NCBI RefSeq assembly: GCF_025725665.1 | Contig: NZ_CP107009.1 | Coordinates: forward strand, 1,922,001-1,986,000 | DNA: 64,000 bases | Direction: 5' to 3' | Source: Halomonas sp. LR3S48 | GTDB taxonomy: Bacteria > Pseudomonadota > Gammaproteobacteria > Pseudomonadales > Halomonadaceae | In this document: positions 53,139 to 60,506 of the stretch, one piece after another | Layout: each line of letters starts with the position of its first letter | Position numbering within the stretch: position 1 is the stretch's first letter | The notes under the pieces: model-generated | Told to the model about the DNA's origin: nothing | The model's database searches: none | Seen by the model: only the letters and a program-made list of their open reading frames with translations | Program-made: the position numbers and the translations under genes

Positions 53139-54554
53139 ATGAAAGCAACAACACTCGAGGGTACCGAGATCGATCTGAGCCCGGACATGCTTGCTGGCTT
53201 GAAGCTCCAGCTTCAGGGCCCGCTGTTGACGCCGGAAGACGCGGACTATGAAGCCTCGCGCCGCCTGTGGAACGCCATGATCGACCGACGGCCGGCTATG
53301 GTTGTGCGCTGCCTTGGGGTCGCCGACGTGATGGCGTGCGTGCGCTTCGCCCGTGAGCACGAGCTGCTGCTCTGCATCAAGGGGGGCGGTCACAACATCG
53401 CGGGCCTGGCGGTGGCCGATGGCGCGCTGATGCTCGACCTCTCGCTGATGCGCGGGGTCTGGGTCGACCGCGAACGCCGGGTGGCCCATGCCCAGGCGGG
53501 GTGTGTGCTCGGTGACGTGGACCGCGAGACCCAGGTGCATGGCCTGGCCACCGTGCTCGGCTTCATCTCCACCACCGGCATCGCCGGGCTCACCCTCGGG
53601 GGCGGCTTCGGCTATCTGAGCCGGCGCTGGGGCTATACCACCGACAACGTGCTGGGCATGGACGTGGTGACCCCCGACGGCAGCCTGGTGCATGCCAGTG
53701 CCGATAAGAATGCCGACCTGTTCTGGGGCCTATGCGGGGGCGGCGGCAACTTCGGTGTGGTGACCGGCTTCGACTACCAGTTGTATCCCGTCGGCCCCGA
53801 GGTGGTGGGGGGCTTGGTGGCCTGGCCCGCCAGCGAGGCCCCAGCGGTGCTCGAGCTTTATCAACGCCTGGCCGAGCAGGCTCCGCCTGAATTGACCCTG
53901 GTCGCCCTGATGCGTCCCGCGCCGCCGGTCCCCTGGCTGCCGAAGGAGTACCACGGCCAGCCGATCGTGGCGCTACTTGCCTGCTATAGCGGTGACCCGG
54001 AGGAGGGCGAGTTGGTGGTCGCGCCGATCAAGGCCTTCGGCCAACCCATCGGCGACGTGATGGTGCGGCGGCCCTATGCGCAGATGCAGAAGCTGCTCGA
54101 TGCCACCCAGCCCAAGGGGCGGCGCTACTACTGGAAGAGCGAGTATCTGCCGGGTATCGAGCCCGCGTTGTGCGACAAGGCGATCGAGCATGCCGGACGC
54201 ATCCGCTCGCCGCACTCGGTGGTGATCCTGTTCCAGCTCGGCGGCGCCCTGAACCGGCATGACGACGACCACTCGGCTGTGGGCAACCGCGATGCGCGCT
54301 ATGTCTTCAACGTCGGAGGCGCCTGGGAGTCGGCGGCCGACGACGCGGAGAACATCGCCTGGGCCCGCGAGGCGTGGGACGACCTGAAGGCCTTCTCCAC
54401 TGGCGGCACCTACATCAATTTCCTGACCGAAGACGAAGGCCAGGAGCGTACTGAAGCGGCCCTTGGCCCGGCGCTCCAGCGGCTCGGCGAGATCAAGCGT
54501 CGCTGGGACCCTGATAACCGCTTGCGCGTCAATCGCAACATCGCACCCGGCTGA
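53139..54554 (+). CDS. FAD-linked oxidase, berberine-bridge-enzyme type
   Basis: A 471-residue PCMH-type flavoprotein. The FAD-attaching His lies in CIKGGGHNIAGLAVADGALMLDLS; the second covalent Cys of true BBE enzymes is missing (TTGIAGLTLGGGFGYLSRRWG has none), so a single 8-alpha-histidyl link is expected. The C-terminal BBE-like element RRWDPDNRLRVNRNIAP is present. It oxidises sugars, alcohols or secondary metabolites with oxygen. No signal peptide is visible. The 3' end abuts the truncated IS4-type transposase. Confidence 0.87.
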   Translation: MKATTLEGTEIDLSPDMLAGLKLQLQGPLLTPEDADYEASRRLWNAMIDRRPAMVVRCLGVADVMACVRFAREHELLLCIKGGGHNIAGLAVADGALMLDLSLMRGVWVDRERRVAHAQAGCVLGDVDRETQVHGLATVLGFISTTGIAGLTLGGGFGYLSRRWGYTTDNVLGMDVVTPDGSLVHASADKNADLFWGLCGGGGNFGVVTGFDYQLYPVGPEVVGGLVAWPASEAPAVLELYQRLAEQAPPELTLVALMRPAPPVPWLPKEYHGQPIVALLACYSGDPEEGELVVAPIKAFGQPIGDVMVRRPYAQMQKLLDATQPKGRRYYWKSEYLPGIEPALCDKAIEHAGRIRSPHSVVILFQLGGALNRHDDDHSAVGNRDARYVFNVGGAWESAADDAENIAWAREAWDDLKAFSTGGTYINFLTEDEGQERTEAALGPALQRLGEIKRRWDPDNRLRVNRNIAPG

Positions 54555-55342
54555 GTCGGAAGCTTGCCGCCAACATGGCGATCATCAACAGAATCTCGAT
54601 TCGCCGCTCGCTACGCGTCTGATTCATTCCGAAATCTAGGCCGAACAAAGGGCTCTTTACGTCGCGAAAGCCCTCTTCTATTTGCATGCGCTGGCTATAT
54701 ATTGCCACCAATTTTTTGGCAATCGTGAGAGATGGCGGAAAGTTGTTGACTGGAAGCCAAGGCTCTTGATTTCTGCTGGCTGCCTTCTGGCTACGCCAGG
54801 CTCGCGATGGTCCACCAAATTTATTGAGCTGCTTCCTGCCCTTGGCAGCTTTTCGCACCCGATAAAGCCGCGTGTGAAGTGGGCAGCACCTTGCAGTTTC
54901 TATCGGACCGAGGATTTCGTGGGGCGTTTTGGCACCTGTTAACAAGTGACCAATTGACTGCCAAGTACTGCCTGGAGGCTGCACCAGTGTCGGGCGACGT
55001 AATCGCCGCACACAGGACATAATATCGGCCTCGGTCGTCTACTGGTGACCAGTCCACCAGGATACGTGGGTGCCTCATCCTACCGGTGAGCAGGCGTGCC
55101 ACATGCCAATAGAACAACGATCGCTCCTGCTGAAGATGAGGATTGCCGAGCAAACGATCCATGCGCTTGATGGCATGCTTGGGGGTAGTGTCGCCCGGTA
55201 GGTGACGCTCCAAGGCGGTGAGCACCAGGCGCTGTCCAGCCAGCAGTGCCTGCACGCTATCAAGAACAGCGTTCAGGCGAAGGGAATGGATGACCTGGGC
55301 TGAATCCGACAGTATCTCTTGCAAGAATCGGGTCGTCTGCAT
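54529..55342 (-). pseudogene. IS4-family transposase, deleted and frameshifted
   Basis: Two frames carry the halves. 55342 to ~54900 has the N-terminal part with the first catalytic Asp (RILVDWSPVDDRG). The C-terminal part ends at 54529 with the IS4 signature Y-x2-R-x3-E-x6-K (YSQRMQIEEGFRDVK). The segment carrying the second catalytic Asp is missing between them, and the total (~270 codons) is well below the ~400 of intact relatives. The C-terminus is also cut where it meets the flavin oxidase gene. It cannot encode an active enzyme. Confidence 0.85.
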
Positions 55343-55397
55343 GGGCTCCTCGGCATAATGTTGGTTTGGCGATTAACAACATGCCTGCCCATGCAGA
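55336..55397 (-). promoter_or_regulatory. Inverted repeat sequestering the transposase start
   Basis: TCTGCATGGGC (55336-55346) and GCCCATGCAGA (55387-55397) are perfect 11-bp arms. In the minus-strand transcript the 3' arm holds the ATG at 55342-55340, with GAGGAG just before it. A read-through transcript would fold and hide the start, as known for IS10 and IS50, while a transcript starting inside the loop would not. Confidence 0.6.
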
Positions 55398-55477
55398 TTT
55401 TTTTTCAATCCTAATATGCTGACTTTCCTATTCTATTCTTGGGGATCCCTTAGGGACGTCCCCCGATTTCCCGCCCG

Positions 55478-55570
55478 CTAGACGCCTCGGCTGTCGATGA
55501 AGGCTTGGCGTGGATGGAGATCGCTGTCGAGCAGGGTCACGTCGGCTTCATGCCCAGCGTAAGCGGCCAT
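55478..55570 (-). pseudogene. Amidohydrolase C-terminal fragment
   Basis: The frame ending with TAG at 55480-55478 reads AGHEADVTLLDSDLHPR then QAFIDSRGV. The G-x-x-A-D-x-x-x-L-D pattern is the last strand pair of amidohydrolase-superfamily enzymes such as deacetylases. Nothing more of the gene is present. It is a relic between two mobile-element remnants. Confidence 0.45.
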
Positions 55571-55709
55571 TCCGGCAGAAGGCCCGGTAGACTAAAGTAT
55601 TATGTTCGCTTACGAACAGATGAGTCGCCATTGGTCGCGTAGAGTGACATCAAATATTGTGAAGGGACTGCCTGTTACAGGAAATTTCATCATTCGGAAG
55701 GAGAAGGTG

Positions 55710-56648
55710 ATGTTACATCTTATGGATCTAAGTGCGTATACGTTCGGAGGTGCTAGCATTAATAACCATCTGGCAGACTTGGACGAATTCGGGTCAAACC
55801 CGGGCGGATTGGATGCCAAGATATATATACCGGCGGATTTGCCCGAGGGTGCGCCGCTCGTCGTCGTTCTACATGGTTGTAAACAGACAGCAGCGAAGTA
55901 CGACGAGGGTTCCGGCTGGTCTGAAATTGCTGACCAATATGGCGTTGCATTGCTTTTTCCCGAGCAGCGGCGGTTGAACAATTGGCTTCTAGGTTTCAAT
56001 TGGTTCAAGCCTGGCGACAGCAATCGCGGCGCTGGCGAGCCACTCTCCATTCTTCATATGGTTGAACAAGTGGTCATAGATCATGGCATCGACCCCGAGC
56101 GTATCTTCATCACAGGATTGTCCGCAGGCGGCGCCATGACGTCGGTCATGCTTGCGACCTACCCGGAAATCTTTGCTGGCGGCGCCATCATCGCCGGTTT
56201 GCCTTATGGCAGTGCCTACACAACCCTGGCGGCACTACGCCGAATGAAGGGTCGCGGATCCCCGACAGCACAACAGCTTGAAACACGGCTGCGTAATGCC
56301 TCGGCGCATGAGGGGCCTTGGCCAACGCTGTCGGTCTGGCATGGAAGCTGTGACCATACGGTTGATGCCTCGAACGCCAACGCAATCCTCGGGCAGTGGC
56401 GAGCGCTTCATAATCTTGAGAAAAGGCCATCTAGTACACACATCATCAATGGCTATCCTCGGCGAGTATGGAGTGATGTCGAGGGTCACGAACTTATTGA
56501 AGAATACAATATTAGCGGGATGGGCCACGGCACACCGCTGAAAACGCATGGTAAAAAGAGTTACGGCTCGAGAGGCGCCTTCATGCTTGATGTGAATATC
56601 TCTTCCACGCGTCACATTGCTGACTTCTGGGGCTTGAGTGCAACGTGA
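55710..56648 (+). CDS. PHB depolymerase/esterase family protein
   Basis: A 312-residue alpha/beta hydrolase of the LpqC/short-chain PHA depolymerase family. It has an oxyanion region VVVLHGCKQTAAKYDEGSGW, the lipase box GLSAGGAM with S138, an Asp in WHGSCDHTVDASN and a late His in MGHGTPLKT. It hydrolyses short-chain polyhydroxyalkanoate or aryl esters. The ATG at 55710 has AAGGAG upstream; no clear signal peptide follows, so it may be cytoplasmic. Its AT-richer codons (ATA, TTA, AAT) stand out from neighbours and point to transfer. Confidence 0.85.
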   Translation: MLHLMDLSAYTFGGASINNHLADLDEFGSNPGGLDAKIYIPADLPEGAPLVVVLHGCKQTAAKYDEGSGWSEIADQYGVALLFPEQRRLNNWLLGFNWFKPGDSNRGAGEPLSILHMVEQVVIDHGIDPERIFITGLSAGGAMTSVMLATYPEIFAGGAIIAGLPYGSAYTTLAALRRMKGRGSPTAQQLETRLRNASAHEGPWPTLSVWHGSCDHTVDASNANAILGQWRALHNLEKRPSSTHIINGYPRRVWSDVEGHELIEEYNISGMGHGTPLKTHGKKSYGSRGAFMLDVNISSTRHIADFWGLSAT

Positions 56649-56708
56649 AGTGCTCCAATTGGAGCGGACACCCCTATAAGCCTCATACTGTAGGCAATGA
56701 AGGTATTC

Positions 56709-57310
56709 ATGACCAAGAAGGCTCGACGTCGGTTTTCCGATGAATTCAAGACGGATGCGGTGGCCCTGATGACAAGCTCCAGGCCCTGCTACACGTGGTC
56801 AGAGAGATCCATCGCCAGAAGCGTGGCAGCTATGGCAGCCGCCGCATAGCCAGAGAACTGCGGCGGCGCGGCTACGACGTGGCCGTTACCAGGCCCGAAG
56901 CCTGGATGCGGGATGCGGGAGGCGGGTGTAGAGGCACGGCAGCGGCGTCGGTGGTGCCATACGCGCGACAGTGAGCACAACCTGCCGGTGGCACCCAGTC
57001 TGCTGAACCGCCAGTTCATGGTGGCGGAACCGAATCGGGTCTAGGTGGCCGATATCACGACTATTTGGACGCTGGAGGGATGGCTCTATCTGGCGGCGGT
57101 TCTCGACCTCCACGACCGGCAGTTGGTGGGCTGGGCGACGGCCGACCACATGCGCACGTAGCTGGTGCTGGACGCCCTGGAGATGGCCATAGGTCGCCGG
57201 CAGCCCGAGAACGGGTTGATCCATCCTAGCGATCGCGGCAGTACGCATCTCGTGATTACCTCTCCACGCTGGATCGGCAGGGGTTCCAGGCCTCGATGAG
57301 CCGGAAGGGG
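56709..57310 (+). pseudogene. IS3-family transposase remnants (orfA start and orfB)
   Basis: The start MTKKARRRFSDEFKTDAVAL (56709) is the orfA helix-turn-helix of an IS3 element. It breaks off within 25 codons and continues as orfB pieces: EIHRQKRGSYGSRRIARELRRRGYDV, then the first DDE strand VADITTIWTLEGWLYLAAVLDLHDRQLVGW and LVLDALEMAIGRRQPENGLIHPSDRGS in frames broken by TAG codons at ~57042 and ~57159. A 14-bp palindrome GCTCCAATTGGAGC (56652-56665) precedes it, near the likely left end. It is inactive. Confidence 0.82.
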
Positions 57311-57538
57311 AGTGGCTTAGGGCTTAGGCGTCACCCGGTCTTTCGGCCAATTTCATTCGTTCTGATTCGTTTAATAGCGGGCTATTCGCCTCATCAGATC
57401 GATAAACTTGTCTCGAAGTCCAAATCTCTCGTGACGATCGGTCAAACCCGACAGGCTCCTAGGCTGCCTGTTTTACCGTGAGGTGGATGAAAACGCGCTC
57501 AACCGAACAGACTCCGGTCGTCACTCGTTGCGTTCGTA

Positions 57539-57566
57539 TTGACGTACGTACCTGAAGGCGTACAAT
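57539..57566 (+). promoter_or_regulatory. Promoter of the toxin-antitoxin pair
   Basis: TTGACG (57539-57544), 16-bp spacer, TACAAT (57561-57566). GTAC-centred repeats (GTACGTAC and GTACA) lie across the spacer and -10, similar to the TGTACA cores bound by YefM-type antitoxins. Confidence 0.65.
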
Positions 57567-57598
57567 TAATGAAAGGGTGAACACACCAGAGGTGGACC

Positions 57599-57841
57599 AT
57601 GACCGGAATAACCGCAACTGAGGCACGCAGCAACCTGTATCGGTTGATCGATGAAACGGCTGAATCTCACCAGCCGATCGTTATCCTGGGTAAGCGGAAT
57701 AAAGCTGTCCTGGTGTCAGAAGAAGATTGGTCAGCCATTCAGGAAACTCTATACCTGCTTTCTGTGCCAGGCATGCGAGAGTCTATCCGCGAGGGGATGG
57801 ATGCTCCTGTCGATGAGTGTGACGAGGAGCTCGACTGGTGA
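57599..57841 (+). CDS. yefM: YefM/Phd-family antitoxin
   Basis: An 80-residue antitoxin: a DNA-binding N-terminus (ITATEARSNLYRLIDETAESHQPIVILGKRNKAVLVSEEDWSAI) and an acidic, disordered C-terminus (GMDAPVDECDEELDW) that wraps the toxin. It neutralises the toxin and represses the operon with it. It overlaps the toxin start by 4 bp (GTGA), guaranteeing coupled synthesis. Confidence 0.9.
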   Translation: MTGITATEARSNLYRLIDETAESHQPIVILGKRNKAVLVSEEDWSAIQETLYLLSVPGMRESIREGMDAPVDECDEELDW

Positions 57842-58101
57842 CATGGAAGTTGGTCTATACCAAGCAAGCCCAGAAAGATGCCAAGAAGCTGGCGTCCAGC
57901 GGACTGAAGCCAAAAGCTCTGGAATTGCTGGCACTGATTGCAGAAGACCCGTACCGGAAGCCGCCTCCGTTTGAGAAGCTTATCGGTGATCTTGCGGGAG
58001 CCTACTCACGGCGCATCAATATTCAACATCGTCTGGTGTATCAGGTGCTTGAAGGCGAACGAGTCATTAAAGTTCTCCGGCTCTGGAGTCATTACGATTG
58101 A
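57838..58101 (+). CDS. yoeB: YoeB-type mRNA interferase toxin
   Basis: An 87-residue RelE-fold ribosome-dependent endoribonuclease. KLVYTKQAQKDAKKLASSGLKPKALELL, then PPFEKLIGDLAGAYSRRINIQHRLVYQV and the C-terminal SHYD follow YoeB; the Glu, Arg, His and Tyr expected for catalysis are present. The start is GTG within the antitoxin stop. The pair lies in an insertion-rich patch, consistent with a role in stabilising it. Confidence 0.9.
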   Translation: MTWKLVYTKQAQKDAKKLASSGLKPKALELLALIAEDPYRKPPPFEKLIGDLAGAYSRRINIQHRLVYQVLEGERVIKVLRLWSHYD

Positions 58102-58162
58102 TGCCTAACCCTGTTTACGGACTGAAGTGGGCTGCGCGCACCACTTCCCGTCTACAGAGAAA

Positions 58163-58279
58163 CGAGCAGGAGCGCCAGCACATCCTCAACGCCGTCCAGC
58201 GCAACATCCTGCAGATGCTCGGCGTCGACGAGAGTAAGCTGGAGAGCATGCTGGATGCCACGGGTTAGGAGCAGCGCCC
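58163..58279. repeat. TetR 3' end, second copy (truncated gene relic)
   Basis: A 117-bp stretch matching 52811-52927 at 109 positions with no gaps, including the stop codon and the next 11 bp. Only the last ~35 codons of the TetR-like gene exist here. The eight differences are spread evenly, most at third positions, so the copies have been apart for some time or derive from two paralogues. Confidence 0.95.
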
Positions 58280-58392
58280 CGCGTGGCATTACCTCCTGAG
58301 CAGCAGGGAACGAAAGCCCCTGTCGTTAACCAAGCAATGCACGCGGCAAGTGGGTGATTGCGGCGCTGGACGCCGCCAGAGAGGAATAGTTG

Positions 58393-58899
58393 ATGACGAC
58401 CGCGAATCAATCGATTGCTCGTTGCGCTTGTGGAAGCATTGAACTCGAAGTAAGCGGCTCACCGATTCTGGGCGCAGCCTGTTATTGCGACGACTGCCAG
58501 GAAGGGGCTCGGCAGATCGAAGAACTCCCGAACGCACACCCGGTTCTGGAGCCGGATGGCGGGACAGAATATTTGCTCTACCGCAAGGACCGCTTGAGAT
58601 GCTCAAAGGGAAGCGATCTCATGCAGGCCTTCACGATCAAGCCTGAGTCTCCCACGCAAAGGGTCGTCGCGACATGCTGTAATTCAGCCATGTATCTCGA
58701 CTTTCAGAAGGGACACTGGTTCTCGGTGTACCGAGCAAGGTTCGGGAGTAATGCACCACCGTTGCAGATGCGTATCCAAACCAAGTTCAAGCCCGAGAAC
58801 TGCGACATTCCGAACGACGTGCCCAGCTATGCAACATATCCGCTCAAGTTCGTTGCGAAGCTCATGGTTGCCAGAGCGGCGATGCTGTTCGGGCGTTGA
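58393..58899 (+). CDS. GFA-like (DUF6151) zinc-binding protein
   Basis: A 168-residue protein with Cys pairs CACG at the start, CYCDDC in the middle and CC further on, in the order seen in glutathione-dependent formaldehyde-activating (GFA) family proteins and the related DUF6151 group. It binds zinc; the formaldehyde-glutathione activity is doubtful for this subgroup. The ATG at 58393 directly follows an in-frame TTG. It ends 46 bp before DUF1801. Confidence 0.75.
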   Translation: MTTANQSIARCACGSIELEVSGSPILGAACYCDDCQEGARQIEELPNAHPVLEPDGGTEYLLYRKDRLRCSKGSDLMQAFTIKPESPTQRVVATCCNSAMYLDFQKGHWFSVYRARFGSNAPPLQMRIQTKFKPENCDIPNDVPSYATYPLKFVAKLMVARAAMLFGR

Positions 58900-58945
58900 G
58901 CGTAGAAAGAGGCGCATGTTCAGACTTCACAGGAGGAAAGCGGCG

Positions 58946-59386
58946 ATGACACGCGACAAGGCCAACCCACCGGCAGAAGCCAAACCAAAGCTCCTCTCGG
59001 GAGGAAACCCGCAGATCCCCAAGGCTGACGGCAACGCCCCCGTGCAGGCCTACATCGCCGCCATGCCGGAGTGGAAGCAAGACGTCGGGCGCCGGCTCGA
59101 TGCGCTGATTGAGCGTACGGTCCCCAATGTGCGCAAGGCCGTGAGATGGAACTCACCCTTCTATGGAATCGAGGGAGAGGGGTGGTTCCTCACATTCCAT
59201 TGCTTCACGAAGTACATCAAGGTGGCGTTTCTCAACGGCGCCTCGCTGGAGCCGCTGCCGCCCATCGCATCCAAGGACCCCAATACCCGCTACCTGCATA
59301 TCCACCAGGACGAACAGATCGACGAAGAACAGGTAGCGGAGTGGATTCGCCAGGCATCCAACCTGCCTGGTGAACGTATGTTCTAG
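58946..59386 (+). CDS. DUF1801 family protein
   Basis: A 146-residue protein with the YdhG-like DUF1801 fold: VQAYIAAMPEWKQDVGRRLDALIERTVPNVRKAVRWNSPFYGIEGEGWF, then TKYIKVAFLNGASLEPLPP and a C-terminal helix. Family function is unknown. AGGAGG before the ATG at 58946 fixes the start; the frame upstream lies inside the GFA gene. Confidence 0.8.
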   Translation: MTRDKANPPAEAKPKLLSGGNPQIPKADGNAPVQAYIAAMPEWKQDVGRRLDALIERTVPNVRKAVRWNSPFYGIEGEGWFLTFHCFTKYIKVAFLNGASLEPLPPIASKDPNTRYLHIHQDEQIDEEQVAEWIRQASNLPGERMF

Positions 59387-59497
59387 CGAAGGTCCCGTTC
59401 AGTCGGTCCAAGGCAACATGGCGCCAAGATGAAATCAGCATCAGGGTGGCTGACATGCCGTTCCCTTTGGATCAGGGAGGTTCTCGCGCAGAATTTT

Positions 59498-59526
59498 TGC
59501 GTCCTTCTGACGCCTGGACCGTCTCC
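59498..59526 (+). promoter_or_regulatory. Candidate ECF-type promoter
   Basis: TGCGTCC (59498-59504), a 15-bp spacer, then CGTCTCC (59520-59526). ECF promoters often have a CGTC-containing -10 element. The match is by layout only and could be chance; it lies 53 bp before the microprotein start. Confidence 0.25.
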
Positions 59527-59530
59527 TGTT

Positions 59531-59563
59531 GTGAAAGCCTCGCAAAGGGCGAGGAGTTTTCAC
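59531..59563 (+). promoter_or_regulatory. Leader hairpin before the Cys-repeat gene
   Basis: CCTCGC-AAAGG-GCGAGG is a perfect 6-bp stem with a 5-nt loop (59538-59554). Outer arms GTGAAA (59531-59536) and TTTCAC (59558-59563) pair around it. It ends 3 bases before the GGAGG ribosome site and could be a translational control element. Confidence 0.5.
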
Positions 59564-59578
59564 CTGGAGGAATCCAAA

Positions 59579-59743
59579 ATGAATCAGAAAGCGCAGGCAC
59601 TTGAATCAACTGAGGCGGCCGGGCAGGAGAGCGCATCGCAGCCGTGCTGCGACCCAAGCGAGCAGGCCACCTGCTGCCTGCCGCAGGCCAAGGCCGAATG
59701 CTGCGGCCCACCCACGGAGGAGGCTGCATGCGGGTGTCGGTAA
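59579..59743 (+). CDS. Cys-rich microprotein with CCxP nonapeptide repeats
   Basis: A 54-residue protein with no recognised family. After a ~22-residue Ala/Ser/Gln start it reads CCDPSEQAT, CCLPQAKAE, CCGPPTEEAA, CGCR: three 9- to 10-residue units, each opening CC-x-P, ending with CxC. Eight of the last 32 residues are Cys. This looks like a metal- or thiol-binding peptide, possibly a sensor or buffer for the adjacent sigma factor. The ATG has GGAGG eight bases upstream, and its last 16 bp overlap the sigma-factor gene. Confidence 0.7.
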   Translation: MNQKAQALESTEAAGQESASQPCCDPSEQATCCLPQAKAECCGPPTEEAACGCR

Positions 59744-60297
59744 GTGCGAACCACGAACAGGACCAACGCCTGCTGTGGCAGGCGTTTCGCACCGAACTCC
59801 TGCGCTTCGTGAGCAGGCGGGTAGCGGACGAGAGCGTGGCGGAGGACATCGTGCACGACGTCCTCATCAAGGCGTTCTCCCACCGCGATGAGCTGAGGGA
59901 CGGCTCCCGGCTGCGCGCATGGCTCTACCAGATCACCCGCAATGCACTGGTGGATCACTACCGGGCGTACAAGCCGCTCGAACCGCTGCCGGCGGAACTG
60001 GATGAGCAATCGGAGCCAGATGAGCGAGCGGAAGCGGAGCTGGCCCTGTGCCTGCGCCCACTCATGGGCAAGCTGCCGGAAAAGTATCGGGAAGCGCTGC
60101 TCACCACCACGGAGGCCGGCCTGACTCAGAAGCAGTATGCTTCCCAAAAGGGGCTGTCGATCTCAGCTGCCAAATCCCGCGTGCAGCGCGGCCGCGCCTT
60201 GCTGCGCGAAGCGCTGGTGCAGTGTTGCCGAGTCGAAATGAACCAGCGCGGAGAGGTGTTGAACTACGATCTCGGTGAAGGATGCCAATGTCACTAG
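59728..60297 (+). CDS. sigZ: ECF RNA polymerase sigma factor (SigZ type) with Cys tail
   Basis: A 189-residue ECF sigma factor. Region 2 covers ~8-75 (LLWQAFRTELLRFVSRRVADESVAEDIVHDVLIKAF, RAWLYQITRNALVDHYR) and region 4 covers ~105-160 (KLPEKYREALLTTTEAGLTQKQYASQKGLSISAAKSRVQRGRALL). The C-terminus adds C166-C167, then C186-Q-C188-H189, reminiscent of the Cys-rich domain that lets CorE-type ECF factors sense metals directly. No anti-sigma gene is adjacent. GGAGGAGG precedes the ATG inside the microprotein gene. Confidence 0.85.
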   Translation: MRVSVSANHEQDQRLLWQAFRTELLRFVSRRVADESVAEDIVHDVLIKAFSHRDELRDGSRLRAWLYQITRNALVDHYRAYKPLEPLPAELDEQSEPDERAEAELALCLRPLMGKLPEKYREALLTTTEAGLTQKQYASQKGLSISAAKSRVQRGRALLREALVQCCRVEMNQRGEVLNYDLGEGCQCH

Positions 60298-60506
60298 CAC
60301 AAGGCCGTCACTTTCCCCGTGCTACTCCACTTCCTCGTTCTCTCATAGCCTGCCCCTATCGAGGCGAAAGCCTGCCATCTCCTTGACGGCTTCGGTCCTT
60401 AATCCTTCACTGATATCTGACGGCTTGTAGGAATGACAAAAATGAGGCGATGCGGCGACGTCGGCTCAGACCTCCTGTAGGCCACCATCCAGTCGAGGAG
60501 AAGACC

